Assembly: GCA_963777855.1 (NCBI GenBank)
Contig: CAVZRW010000013.1
Span: 62,001-126,000, forward strand
DNA length: 64,000 nt
Source of the DNA: Prado023 sp963777855
GTDB taxonomy: Bacteria > Actinomycetota > Actinomycetes > S36-B12 > CAIYMF01
Direction of reading: 5' to 3'
The notes beneath the pieces were generated by a model. That model was not told the origin of the DNA, searched no databases, and was given only the letters and a program-made list of their open reading frames with translations. How positions within the stretch are numbered: the first letter of the stretch is position 1; each line of letters begins with the position of its first letter. The position numbers and the translations under genes were made by a program. This document shows positions 25,373 through 33,244 of the stretch, in pieces.

Positions 25373-27031
25373 ATGGCCGACGAGCAGACGCCCGCGAGTG
25401 CGACCGCGCGTCGCTGGCGGCCGATCTGGCTGGGCGCCCTCGTGCTCGGTGTCGCCTTCCTGGCCGGCTACGGCATCTGGTACCGGGCCACCGCGGACGG
25501 CCCCGGTGGTCCATCCGCCCCGGCGCCGTTGATGGTCGAGGCGCAGTCGCGGGGCACCGCGCTGCCGGCCATCGGTCGGCTGACCGGGATCGACGAGCCG
25601 TGCACCGCGTGGCTGCTGGATGCCGGTGCACCGGCCGGTGCCCGGGCCCAGGCGGTGACCACCGCGCGCTGCGTCGGGCTGGTCGACGCCCAGGCGGTCC
25701 TCACCGACCGGCCGGTCCGCGGCGCGAGCGTCGAGTTCAACGCCTTCGCCCCGCGCACCGCCGACGACCAGCCCAACCCGGTGGTCGTCGACGTCCGGCG
25801 GGTCACCTGGGCCTCGCTGCGGTGGACCGACCTCGCCCTGCTCGAGCTCGGCTCCACCTACGGGGAGCTCGCCGACCGGGGGGTGCTGCCCATCCAGGCC
25901 GTGCAGGCGCCTGAAGAAGGTGCCGAGATCCTCGTGGCCGGCGTGCCGGTGGCCGGCATCGCCCCGGACCTGCAGTTCCTGCGCGGCAGCCGATGCCAGC
26001 TCGGCGCGGCCAGCGAGGTGCTCGAGTACCGCTGGCTGTGGGCCGACATGAACGCGGTCGCCTGCACGGGGATCCTCGGTGGGTCCCTCGGATCACCGGC
26101 GCTGACCTCGTCGGGAGCAGCGATCGGCCTGGTCGCCACCACCACGATCGGCTCCGGTGACGGTCACGAGTGCTTCCTGGGCCGCCCCTGCCAGGTGCGT
26201 GACGGACAGGTCCGGCAGCTGGCCGACACCTCCTACCTGGCTGGCGTGGGCGGCCTCGGGACGTGCTTCGTGGACGGCCGGCTGCGTCTGGGCGGCTCGT
26301 GCCCGCTCGAGCAGCCCGCGTCGGTCGTCCCCGCGGCATCGGTCGTGCGGACCGCGCGCCCCGGCACCGTGGTGGAGGTCCGCCTCGGCCCGGGTGTGGA
26401 CGAGGCCGCGGTCGAGGTGGTCTCCGGGCCCCTGGCTGAGGTCGACTGCCGCGATCCCGCCGGCTGGGCCCTGCCCACGGTGCCGACACCGAGTGCCCCG
26501 GCGAGCCCGGGCGCCGCGACGGCCATCGACGAGCCCACAGCCACCGGCGAGCCCACCCCGACCGCGTCGGTCACCGCAGGCGCGGACCCGACCGCCGCCG
26601 GGTCCGCGTGGCCGCTGCCTGTGCTGCTGCCCGACCGCGACGGCTTCACGCTGGTCTGCGTCGGTTCTGCCGCGCACCCCACCGCGGTGGTCCTCGAGGC
26701 CGACGGCACCCCGGCCGACCCCGGCGACATCACGCTGAACCAGGTGGCCGTCCAGGGGGGCGTGCAGGTCCAGCCCGTGGTGGCCGCCCCGGACCTGGTG
26801 CGCTTCCGATGGGTCAGCGCCCCGGCCGGAACCATCGACTGCGCCACAGCGGAGGGCTACGTCGAGTACACCGGAACCCCGGCCACCATCCAGGCCGACG
26901 ACCTGCCCAGCACGGTCTGCGTGCTGGGCTACGACGAGGCCGACAACGAGTCTGCCCCGGCCTCGATCACGGTGGACGGCCTCGCCTCACCCGGCGCGGA
27001 GCAGGCCGTGGCTGTCAGGATGGCGCCATGA
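25373..27031 (+). CDS. Membrane-anchored trypsin-fold pseudo-protease
   Basis: This 552-residue protein has a short cytoplasmic tail, one membrane helix (about residues 17-37) and a large extracellular part. Residues 60-300 follow the chymotrypsin fold, but two of the three catalytic residues are changed. The His block (usually TAAHC) reads TTARC at 96-100, with Arg99 for His; the Asp block is kept (WTDLALLEL, Asp153); the Ser block (usually CxGDSGGP) reads CTGILGGS at 231-238, with Leu235 for Ser. It should therefore bind and not cut. A Pro/Thr linker (about 395-430) and an Ig-like C-terminal domain follow. Its stop overlaps the start of the M20 peptidase gene (ATGA). Confidence 0.7.
   Translation: MADEQTPASATARRWRPIWLGALVLGVAFLAGYGIWYRATADGPGGPSAPAPLMVEAQSRGTALPAIGRLTGIDEPCTAWLLDAGAPAGARAQAVTTARCVGLVDAQAVLTDRPVRGASVEFNAFAPRTADDQPNPVVVDVRRVTWASLRWTDLALLELGSTYGELADRGVLPIQAVQAPEEGAEILVAGVPVAGIAPDLQFLRGSRCQLGAASEVLEYRWLWADMNAVACTGILGGSLGSPALTSSGAAIGLVATTTIGSGDGHECFLGRPCQVRDGQVRQLADTSYLAGVGGLGTCFVDGRLRLGGSCPLEQPASVVPAASVVRTARPGTVVEVRLGPGVDEAAVEVVSGPLAEVDCRDPAGWALPTVPTPSAPASPGAATAIDEPTATGEPTPTASVTAGADPTAAGSAWPLPVLLPDRDGFTLVCVGSAAHPTAVVLEADGTPADPGDITLNQVAVQGGVQVQPVVAAPDLVRFRWVSAPAGTIDCATAEGYVEYTGTPATIQADDLPSTVCVLGYDEADNESAPASITVDGLASPGAEQAVAVRMAP
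27016..27021 (+). promoter_or_regulatory. Possible internal -10 box of the M20 dipeptidase
   Basis: CAGGAT lies 6 bases before the ATG at 27028, inside the end of the previous gene. It would allow separate expression of the peptidase, but the ATGA overlap also suffices. Confidence 0.35.
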
Positions 27032-28398
27032 CCGATCCCTCGCACGATGTCCTTCGTTCCGCCGTCGACGGGGCCATGGCCGGCATCCGCTCCGACCTCG
27101 AGCTGCTGGTGCGCATCCCCAGCGTCAGCCGCGACGGCGCCAGCTCCCCGGACGTGGCCCGCAGTGCGGAGGCAGTGGCGACCCTGCTCGCCGACGCCGG
27201 CATGGGCGAGGTCCAGGTCCTCGACGCCGAGGACGGCGCCCCCGCCGTGGTGGGCCGGATCCCGGCCCCCCCGGGAGCCCCCACGGTGCTGCTCTACGCC
27301 CACCACGACGTGCAGCCCGCGGGCAACCTCGCCGACTGGCACAGCGACCCGTTCGAGCCGGTCGAGCGCGACGGCCGGCTGTACGGCCGCGGTGCCGCCG
27401 ATGACAAGGCCGGCGTCATGGCCCACGTCGGCGCCCTGCGGGTGCTGCGCGAGGCCTACCCGGAGGGACTGCCCATCGGGGTGACGGTGTTCGTCGAGGG
27501 CGAGGAGGAGGTCGGCTCGCCGACCTTCGCGGCGTTCCTGGCCGAGTACGCCGACCTGCTGGCCGCTGACGTCGTGGTCATCGCCGACTCGTCGAACTGG
27601 GAGGTCGACGTCCCGGCCTTCACCACCTCGCTGCGCGGGCTGGTGGAGGCCTACGTGGAGGTGCGCACCCACCACGGGGAGCAGCACTCCGGCGTGTTCG
27701 GCGGCCTGTTCCCGGATGCCCTGACCTCGCTGTGCCGGCTGCTTGCCGGGCTGCACGACGAGGCGGGCTCCGTGGCGGTGCCCGGCCTGGTGCATGGCCC
27801 CACCCCGGTCGTCGAGCTCGATGAGGCGGCGCTGCGCGCGGAGGCCGGCGTGCTCGAGGGGGTGGCCTCCATCGGTGAGGGCTCGGCGGCCAACCGGATC
27901 TGGTCGATGCCGGCGGTCACGGTCCTGGCCATCGACGCCCCCCGCACCGACGCCGCCGCGAACGTGCTGCTGCCGGTCGCGCGGGCCAAGGTCAGCATGC
28001 GCATCGCCCCCGGCCAGGACCCGGCTGCGGCCGTGCAGGCGCTCTCCGATCACCTCGTCGCCAGCGCCCCCTGGGGCGTGGCCGTCACCGTCGTGCCCGG
28101 ATCCACCGGGTCGGCCGTGGCGCTGGTGCCCTCCGGTCCGCAGGCGGAGGTCGCGCGCCAGGCCTTCACCGATGCGTGGGACGGCACGGCGCCGGTGCAC
28201 ATGGGCATCGGTGGGTCGATCCCGTTCATCGCCGACGTCGCCGCCCAGTTCCCCGAGGCCACCATCCTCGTGGTGGGCCCGGGTGACCCGGCCGCCTGCT
28301 GGCATGGGCCCAACGAGAGCGTGGACCTCGAGGTGCTGCGCCGGCTGACCCTGGCCGAGGTGCTGCTGCTCGCGGGTCTCGCGGCGCAGGAGGCCTGA
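27028..28398 (+). CDS. M20 family metallo-dipeptidase
   Basis: This cytosolic two-zinc exopeptidase has 456 residues and the M20/ArgE/DapE/carnosinase-type dipeptidase layout. Visible metal and catalytic residues are the His and Asp in YAHHDVQP, the Asp in GRGAADDKAG, the Glu pair in VEGEEEVGS, the Asp in IADSSNW, and the C-terminal ligand in ACWHGPNESVDL. The closest group is the dipeptidase (Dug1/CNDP-like) branch. It is translationally coupled to the membrane pseudo-protease upstream. No export signal is seen. The tRNA-associated terminator repeats begin 6 bases after its stop. Confidence 0.9.
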   Translation: MTDPSHDVLRSAVDGAMAGIRSDLELLVRIPSVSRDGASSPDVARSAEAVATLLADAGMGEVQVLDAEDGAPAVVGRIPAPPGAPTVLLYAHHDVQPAGNLADWHSDPFEPVERDGRLYGRGAADDKAGVMAHVGALRVLREAYPEGLPIGVTVFVEGEEEVGSPTFAAFLAEYADLLAADVVVIADSSNWEVDVPAFTTSLRGLVEAYVEVRTHHGEQHSGVFGGLFPDALTSLCRLLAGLHDEAGSVAVPGLVHGPTPVVELDEAALRAEAGVLEGVASIGEGSAANRIWSMPAVTVLAIDAPRTDAAANVLLPVARAKVSMRIAPGQDPAAAVQALSDHLVASAPWGVAVTVVPGSTGSAVALVPSGPQAEVARQAFTDAWDGTAPVHMGIGGSIPFIADVAAQFPEATILVVGPGDPAACWHGPNESVDLEVLRRLTLAEVLLLAGLAAQEA

Positions 28399-28507
28399 GG
28401 CCGGGCCCCACGAGGGGGCCTGTTCCGTACGTGCCCCCGGCAGGACCCGTCGGGCCGCCGTGGCGGCCCTCCTCCCGAATCCTGCAAAGGGTTGCACGTA
28501 CGGAAAA

Positions 28508-28524
28508 GGCCCCACGAGGGGGCC
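28508..28524 (-). terminator. Second copy of the tRNA-Arg terminator
   Basis: A hairpin of GGCCCC with its complement and a 4-base loop is followed on the minus strand by TTTT. It is a 104-base-spaced copy of the hairpin at 28612. Confidence 0.65.
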
Positions 28525-28611
28525 TGTTCGGTACGTGCCCCCGGCAGGACCCGTCGGGCCGCCGTGGCGGCCCTCCTCCCGAATCCTGCAAAGGGTTGCA
28601 CGTACGGAAAA

Positions 28612-28628
28612 GGCCCCACGAGGGGGCC
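28612..28628 (-). terminator. Intrinsic terminator of tRNA-Arg
   Basis: GGCCCC(C)-TCGT-GGGGCC followed by TTTTCC on the minus strand, 12 bases after the tRNA 3' end. A third copy at 28404-28420 has lost the T-run. Confidence 0.75.
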
Positions 28629-28639
28629 TGTTCCGTACG

Positions 28640-28711
28640 TGCCCCCGGCAGGATTCGAACCTGCGCGCATGCCTCCGGAGGGCACCGCTCTATCCCCTGA
28701 GCTACGGGGGC
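28640..28711 (-). tRNA. tRNA-Arg (anticodon CCG)
   Basis: A 72-base cloverleaf: acceptor GCCCCCG/CGGGGGC, D-stem GCTC/GAGC, anticodon stem GTGCC/GGCAT around loop CTCCGGA (anticodon CCG, reading CGG), T-stem GCAGG/CCTGC with TTCGAAT, and discriminator A. CCA is not encoded. It lies divergently 88 bases from argS, the gene for the enzyme that charges it. Confidence 0.96.
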
Positions 28712-28786
28712 CAGGGCGTTGCTCATCGTAGCGGGCGGCCCCCGGCCTCCCAAATCGCCCGCCGCTGGGCGCCGCATCGTCCCCAC

Positions 28787-28792
28787 TACGAT
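28787..28792 (+). promoter_or_regulatory. -10 box of argS (leaderless)
   Basis: TACGAT lies 6 bases before the ATG at 28799. Confidence 0.55.
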
Positions 28793-28798
28793 GACCCC

Positions 28799-30463
28799 AT
28801 GACTCCCGACGCCCTCGCCGCCCTCGTCTCGGCGTCCGTGACCGACCTCATCGAGGGGAACAAGATCTGCCTGCCCAAGGGGTACCGGGTCAACGCGCTG
28901 GTCGAGCGGCCGAAGAACCGCGAGCACGGCGACTACGCCACCAACGTGGCCATGACGCTGTCCAAGGAGGCGCACACGCCGCCGCGGATCATCGGCGAGA
29001 TGCTGGCCGCCCAGCTGGCCATCAGCCCGGCGATCGCGCGCGCCGAGGTCGCCGGACCGGGCTTCGTGAACATCACCCTCGAGGCGGCCAGCCAGGGGGA
29101 GGTCGCCGCGCGGATCGTCACCGAGGGCGCGCACTACGGCCAGGGAACCTCGCAGGCCGGCCGGTGGATCAACATCGAGTTCATCTCGGCCAACCCGACC
29201 GGGCCGATCCACCTGGGCCACACGCGCTGGGCCGCCGTCGGCGACTCCATCGCCCGGGTCCTGGCGGCTCAGGGAGCGGCGGTCACCCGCGAGTTCTACA
29301 TCAACGACCGCGGCGTGCAGATGGAGCGCTTCGGCGAGTCGCTCATGAACGCCGCTCACGGCCTGCCCGCCCCGGAGAACGGCTACCACGGGTCCTACAT
29401 CAAGGACCTGGCCGCGGAGATCGTCAGCAACGACCCGGGGATCACCGGCCTGCCGCACGACAGGCAGTTGGCCCTGTTCCGGGACCTCGGCTACCGCCTG
29501 CTACTGCAGGCCCAGCAGGAGAGCCTCGTGCGCTTCGCCACGGAGTTCGACGTCTGGTACTCCGAGCGGACGCTGCACGAGTCCGGCGCCGTCGAGCACG
29601 CCTTCACCAAGCTGCGCGCGCAGGGCCACGTCTACGAGTCCGACGGCGCGATCTGGCTGCGGACCTCGGACTTCGACGACGACAAGGACCGCGTGCTGGT
29701 CAAGGCCGACGGCGAGCTGACCTACTTCGCCTCCGACACCGCCTACTACGTGGACAAGCGCCAGCGCGGGGCGGACCTGTGCATCTACCTGCTGGGTGCC
29801 GACCACCACGGCTACGTGAACCGGCTGCGGGCGGTGGCCGCCTGCGCCGGTGACGACCCGGACGTGAACATCGAGGTCCTGATCGGCCAGCTGGTGAAGA
29901 TGGTCAAGGGGGGCCAGGAGGTCCGGCTGAGCAAGCGGGCGGGCAACATCATCACCATCGACGACCTCGTCGACGAGGTCGGCACCGACGCCGCCCGCTA
30001 CTCGCTCATCCGCTACCCGGTCGACTCGCCGCTCGTGCTCGACGTCGACCTTCTGCTCAAGCGCAGCAACGACAACCCCGTCTACTACGTGCAGTACGGC
30101 TCGGCGCGCATCGCCTCGGTCCTGCGCCACGCCGCGGACCTGGGCATCGACTGGCGCGCCGCCCCCTTCGACCCCGCGCTGCTCTCCCACGAGCGGGAGA
30201 GCGACCTGCTGGGCATGCTCGCCGAGTTCCCGCGCGTCGTGGCCTCGGCGGCCGAGCTGCGTGAGCCGCACCGGGTGGCCCGCTACCTGGAGTCCCTGGC
30301 CACCGCCTACCACCGGTTCTACGACGTCTGCCGGGTGCTGCCGATGGGCGATGAGCCGGTCGACTCCCTGCACATCGCGCGGCTGTGGCTGTGCGCGGCC
30401 TCGCGCCAGGTGCTGGTCAACGGCTTGACCCTGCTGGGAGTCTCCGCCCCCGAGCGGATGTAG
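28799..30463 (+). CDS. argS: Arginyl-tRNA synthetase
   Basis: This 554-residue class I enzyme attaches arginine to tRNA-Arg. It has the N-terminal Add-1 domain, the HIGH motif as GPIHLGHTR, the family block EFYINDRGVQMERFGES, a KMSKS region altered to VRLSKRAGN, and the C-terminal anticodon-binding domain (VARYLESLATAYHRFYDVCRV). The ATG is fixed by the -10 box. It opens the conserved actinobacterial run argS-lysA-hom-thrC-thrB-rho, here with a YihY gene inserted after it. A tRNA-Arg gene lies divergently upstream. Confidence 0.96.
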   Translation: MTPDALAALVSASVTDLIEGNKICLPKGYRVNALVERPKNREHGDYATNVAMTLSKEAHTPPRIIGEMLAAQLAISPAIARAEVAGPGFVNITLEAASQGEVAARIVTEGAHYGQGTSQAGRWINIEFISANPTGPIHLGHTRWAAVGDSIARVLAAQGAAVTREFYINDRGVQMERFGESLMNAAHGLPAPENGYHGSYIKDLAAEIVSNDPGITGLPHDRQLALFRDLGYRLLLQAQQESLVRFATEFDVWYSERTLHESGAVEHAFTKLRAQGHVYESDGAIWLRTSDFDDDKDRVLVKADGELTYFASDTAYYVDKRQRGADLCIYLLGADHHGYVNRLRAVAACAGDDPDVNIEVLIGQLVKMVKGGQEVRLSKRAGNIITIDDLVDEVGTDAARYSLIRYPVDSPLVLDVDLLLKRSNDNPVYYVQYGSARIASVLRHAADLGIDWRAAPFDPALLSHERESDLLGMLAEFPRVVASAAELREPHRVARYLESLATAYHRFYDVCRVLPMGDEPVDSLHIARLWLCAASRQVLVNGLTLLGVSAPERM

Positions 30464-30465
30464 GG

Positions 30466-31587
30466 GTGGCCGAGCAGCCCCCCGCCGAGCCCGTCGGGCC
30501 CTCGACGCCCCTGCCGAAGTCGACCGCGCCCGAGCCCGTGACGGCCGCGACCCCCGGACCGCCCGCTGGGTCGCCTGCCGAGCGGCTGCGCGAGGAGGGC
30601 GCCTCCCCGGCGCTGGTGAAGTGGCAGGGCCGCATCGACGAGCACCTGCCCACCGCCTCGGGTCCGGTGGGCTTCTGGGCGGCGGTGTACGCCCGCTTCG
30701 CCCGCCATCGAGGGTCGGTGCTGGCCGGGGGGCTGGCGTTCTTCGCGCTGCTGTCCCTGGTGCCCTCGCTGCTGGGCCTGGCCTCGCTGATCGTGCTGAC
30801 CTTCGACGCCGAGACCTTCATCGGCCGACTCAACGAGGCCTTCGTCGACCAGGCCGCCCTGGTCGACCAGGTCGCGGCCTACCTGCTCACGCTGGAGGAA
30901 TCCGGCGCGGTCACCTTCGGAGCCATCGGTGCCGCGGGCCTGGTCAGCATCGCGATCTCGCTGTACGCGGCCAGCCGGTTCGTGTACGTCGGCCGGCAGG
31001 TGCTCGACATCGCCTTCGAGCTGGACCCGGAGCCGCCGAGCTTCCTGAGCCGCGGCATCGCGGTGCTGGTCACCTTCGTGTGCCAGGTGGTCATCGTGAT
31101 CGCCGTCCTTGTGCTCAGCCTGGTCCCGAGGGTGCTCGACGCCCTGGGCATCGGCGAGTCGGTCAGCCAGCTGATCCGCTACATCCGGCTGCCGTTCGCC
31201 CTGCTCGTCGTCTACCTGCTGCTGACCGCGTCGATGCGCTTCGGCACCCGTGCCCGACGGGTCGTGGGTTGGGTGAACCTGGGGGCGGTGGTGGGCACGG
31301 TGACGATGCTGCTGGGCACCCTGGGCCTCGGCTGGTACCTGACGGTGTCGGTGACCTACAGCCAGGTGGTGGCCGTGCTCGGCGGCGTGATCGCCCTCGA
31401 GCTGTGGCTGTACGTGATCGGTGTGGCGATCGTGATCTCCGCCGAGATCGAGGGCGTGCGGCACGGCTTCCGCCGCCGCGACCTCGGCGCCCCCGATACG
31501 TGGACCCCCCCGACCGACGCCCCGCGCAGCCGATTCGGCCTGCCCCGCGCGGCGGGGTCGGCCGGACCGGGCCCCGATCCCTCGTAG
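30466..31587 (+). CDS. YihY/BrkB-family membrane protein
   Basis: This 373-residue inner-membrane protein has a Pro-rich cytoplasmic N-terminus of about 85 residues and six or so hydrophobic segments. Family features are the conserved start of the membrane domain (RHRGSVLAGGLAFFALLSLVPSLLGLASL) and the final segment (IALELWLYVIGVAIVISAEIEGVRHG). The family is sometimes annotated as ribonuclease BN, which is considered wrong; its function is unknown. The GTG lies 2 bases after the argS stop, so it is co-transcribed with argS. Confidence 0.85.
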   Translation: MAEQPPAEPVGPSTPLPKSTAPEPVTAATPGPPAGSPAERLREEGASPALVKWQGRIDEHLPTASGPVGFWAAVYARFARHRGSVLAGGLAFFALLSLVPSLLGLASLIVLTFDAETFIGRLNEAFVDQAALVDQVAAYLLTLEESGAVTFGAIGAAGLVSIAISLYAASRFVYVGRQVLDIAFELDPEPPSFLSRGIAVLVTFVCQVVIVIAVLVLSLVPRVLDALGIGESVSQLIRYIRLPFALLVVYLLLTASMRFGTRARRVVGWVNLGAVVGTVTMLLGTLGLGWYLTVSVTYSQVVAVLGGVIALELWLYVIGVAIVISAEIEGVRHGFRRRDLGAPDTWTPPTDAPRSRFGLPRAAGSAGPGPDPS

Positions 31588-31590
31588 GCT
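31585..31590 (+). promoter_or_regulatory. -10 box of lysA (leaderless)
   Basis: TAGGCT lies 6 bases before the ATG at 31597 and overlaps the stop of the YihY gene. Confidence 0.55.
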
Positions 31591-31596
31591 CTGCGC

Positions 31597-33024
31597 ATGC
31601 GCGCGCATCCTGCCGGCCCCCTGCACGGGGACGGCTTCACCCAGGCCGCCCTCCCGTCGGCGCCCGACCCGGGCGCCCTGGCCCGGATCGACCCGCAGAT
31701 CTGGCCGGCCACGGCCCGTCGCGATGCCACGGGCGTGCTGACCGTCGGCGGGCGGGCCCTCACGGCCCTGGCCGCGACCCACGGGACCCCCGTGCTGGTC
31801 CTCGACGAGGCCGACTTCCGTGCCCGTGCCGCGGCCTTCCAGTCGGCGTACTCCAATGCCGAGCTCCCCGGCACCGTGTCCTACGCGGGAAAGGCGTTCC
31901 TGAGCGCCACGACCGTGCGCTGGCTGGCCGAGGAGGGCCTGGGCCTGGATGTGTGCACCGGCGGCGAGCTCGCTCTGGCCCGCGCCGCGGGTTTCCCCGG
32001 CGAGCGGATGACGCTGCACGGCAACAACAAGTCCGACGACGAGCTGCGCGAGGGCCTGGCCGCCGGCATCGGGCGGTTCGTCGTCGACTCACTCGAGGAG
32101 GTCGACCGGTTGGCCGACCTCGCCGGAGAGGCCGGCGCGGTCGCTGAGGTGCTCGTGCGGGTGACCACGGGGGTCGAGGCGCACACCCACGAGTTCATCG
32201 CCACAGCCCACGAGGACCAGAAGTTCGGGCTGTCGCTGTCCTCGGGGGCGGCGCGCCAGGCGGTGCTGGCCATCACCGCGCGGCCCGAGCTGCACCTGGC
32301 CGGGATCCACTCGCACATCGGGTCCCAGATCTTCAGCACGTCCGGGTTCGAGGTGGCGGCGCACCGGGTGGTCGGGTTCATCGGCGCCCTGGCCGAGGAC
32401 GACGGGATCGCCGTGGCCGAGCTCAACCTCGGAGGGGGCATGGGCATCGCCTACATGCCCACCGACGACCCCGTCGCCCCCGTCGGCATGGCTGAGGCGC
32501 TGCGGGTGATCGTGGCCGGCGAGTGCGCCCGCCGCGGCATCCCCGTGCCCCGGATCGCCGTCGAGCCGGGTCGGGCGATCGTCGGGCCGAGCATGGTCAC
32601 CGTCTACGAGGTGGGCACCGTCAAGCCGGTCGAGTACCGCTCGGGGGCCTGGCGGACCTACGTCTCGGTCGACGGCGGGATGAGCGACAACGTGCGCACA
32701 GCTCTCTACGACGCCGACTACACGGTGGTGGTCGCCAACCGGGTCTCCCCGGCGCCGGCGATGCTCTGCCGCGTGGTGGGCAAGCACTGCGAGTCCGGCG
32801 ATGTCGTCGTGCGCGATGCCTGGCTGCCCTCGGACCTCGCCCGCGGGGACCTGCTCGCCGTTGCGGCCACCGGCGCGTACTGCCGGGCCATGGCCTCCAA
32901 CTACAACATGGTCGCCCGCCCGCCGGTGGTCTCCGTGCGCGGCGGGGTGGACCGAGTGGTGCTGCGCCGGGAGACCCAGGCCGACCTGTTCGCCCTCGAC
33001 GAGGGCCTGACCCCCACCACCTGA
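31597..33024 (+). CDS. lysA: Diaminopimelate decarboxylase
   Basis: This PLP enzyme makes lysine from meso-diaminopimelate. It has 475 residues. The PLP lysine is in SYAGKAFLS, the glycine-rich phosphate loop in LNLGGGMGIAYM, and the domain-closing CESGDVVV carries the active-site Cys of the partner subunit. The family-typical IHSHIGSQIF and EPGRAIVGP are present. It starts directly after a -10 box, and an inverted repeat 24 bases behind its stop probably ends the transcript. Confidence 0.95.
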   Translation: MRAHPAGPLHGDGFTQAALPSAPDPGALARIDPQIWPATARRDATGVLTVGGRALTALAATHGTPVLVLDEADFRARAAAFQSAYSNAELPGTVSYAGKAFLSATTVRWLAEEGLGLDVCTGGELALARAAGFPGERMTLHGNNKSDDELREGLAAGIGRFVVDSLEEVDRLADLAGEAGAVAEVLVRVTTGVEAHTHEFIATAHEDQKFGLSLSSGAARQAVLAITARPELHLAGIHSHIGSQIFSTSGFEVAAHRVVGFIGALAEDDGIAVAELNLGGGMGIAYMPTDDPVAPVGMAEALRVIVAGECARRGIPVPRIAVEPGRAIVGPSMVTVYEVGTVKPVEYRSGAWRTYVSVDGGMSDNVRTALYDADYTVVVANRVSPAPAMLCRVVGKHCESGDVVVRDAWLPSDLARGDLLAVAATGAYCRAMASNYNMVARPPVVSVRGGVDRVVLRRETQADLFALDEGLTPTT

Positions 33025-33047
33025 CCCCACCACGACCCACTGCGCGG

Positions 33048-33094
33048 CTGTGCAGTCGAAACCGACGCCCTCACGGTCGGAATCGACTGCACAG
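33048..33094. terminator. Imperfect 19-bp hairpin between lysA and hom
   Basis: Arms 33048-33066 and 33076-33094 (CTGTGCAGTCGAAACCGAC and its complement with two central mismatches) enclose 9 bases. It is AT-rich for this genome. It likely ends the lysA transcript. It shares the GTCGAA motif with the long hairpin at 13946. Confidence 0.65.
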
Positions 33095-33244
33095 GGGGTC
33101 CGTGGCGGGGGACGGCGGGGCGTCGGCGGGCTGCGCCGTCGCCTGCGGCGGGGGCGTCGGGGGCTCGGCGGGGCGTGAGAGAATCGCGGCGTCCTGCCGC
33201 TACCGGCGCGGCGGACCTGTCCCGACCTGCCAAGGAGTTGCGTC

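Larger units (their letters stand above)
28404..28653 (-). repeat. 104-bp tandem repeat, 2.4 copies, carrying a tRNA 3' end and a terminator
   Basis: Units start at 28404, 28508 and 28612 with an exact period of 104 bases; units 1 and 2 differ visibly at one base and the third is cut off at about 28653, inside the tRNA. Each unit contains a hairpin GGCCCC-acga-GGGGGCC and the sequence GTGCCCCCGGCAGGA, which is the last 15 bases of the tRNA-Arg gene. Read on the minus strand, the tRNA is followed by the terminator, then by two further partial copies of tRNA end plus terminator. This is a tandem duplication downstream of a tRNA gene. Confidence 0.9.

Noticed and set aside
28404..28653. CRISPR array
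   Set aside because: The units abut without spacers, differ in only a base and contain a tRNA end and a terminator.
28640..28711. Phage attachment site at tRNA-Arg
   Set aside because: The 15-base duplications of the tRNA end could be att-like, but no integrase or foreign segment lies between copies.
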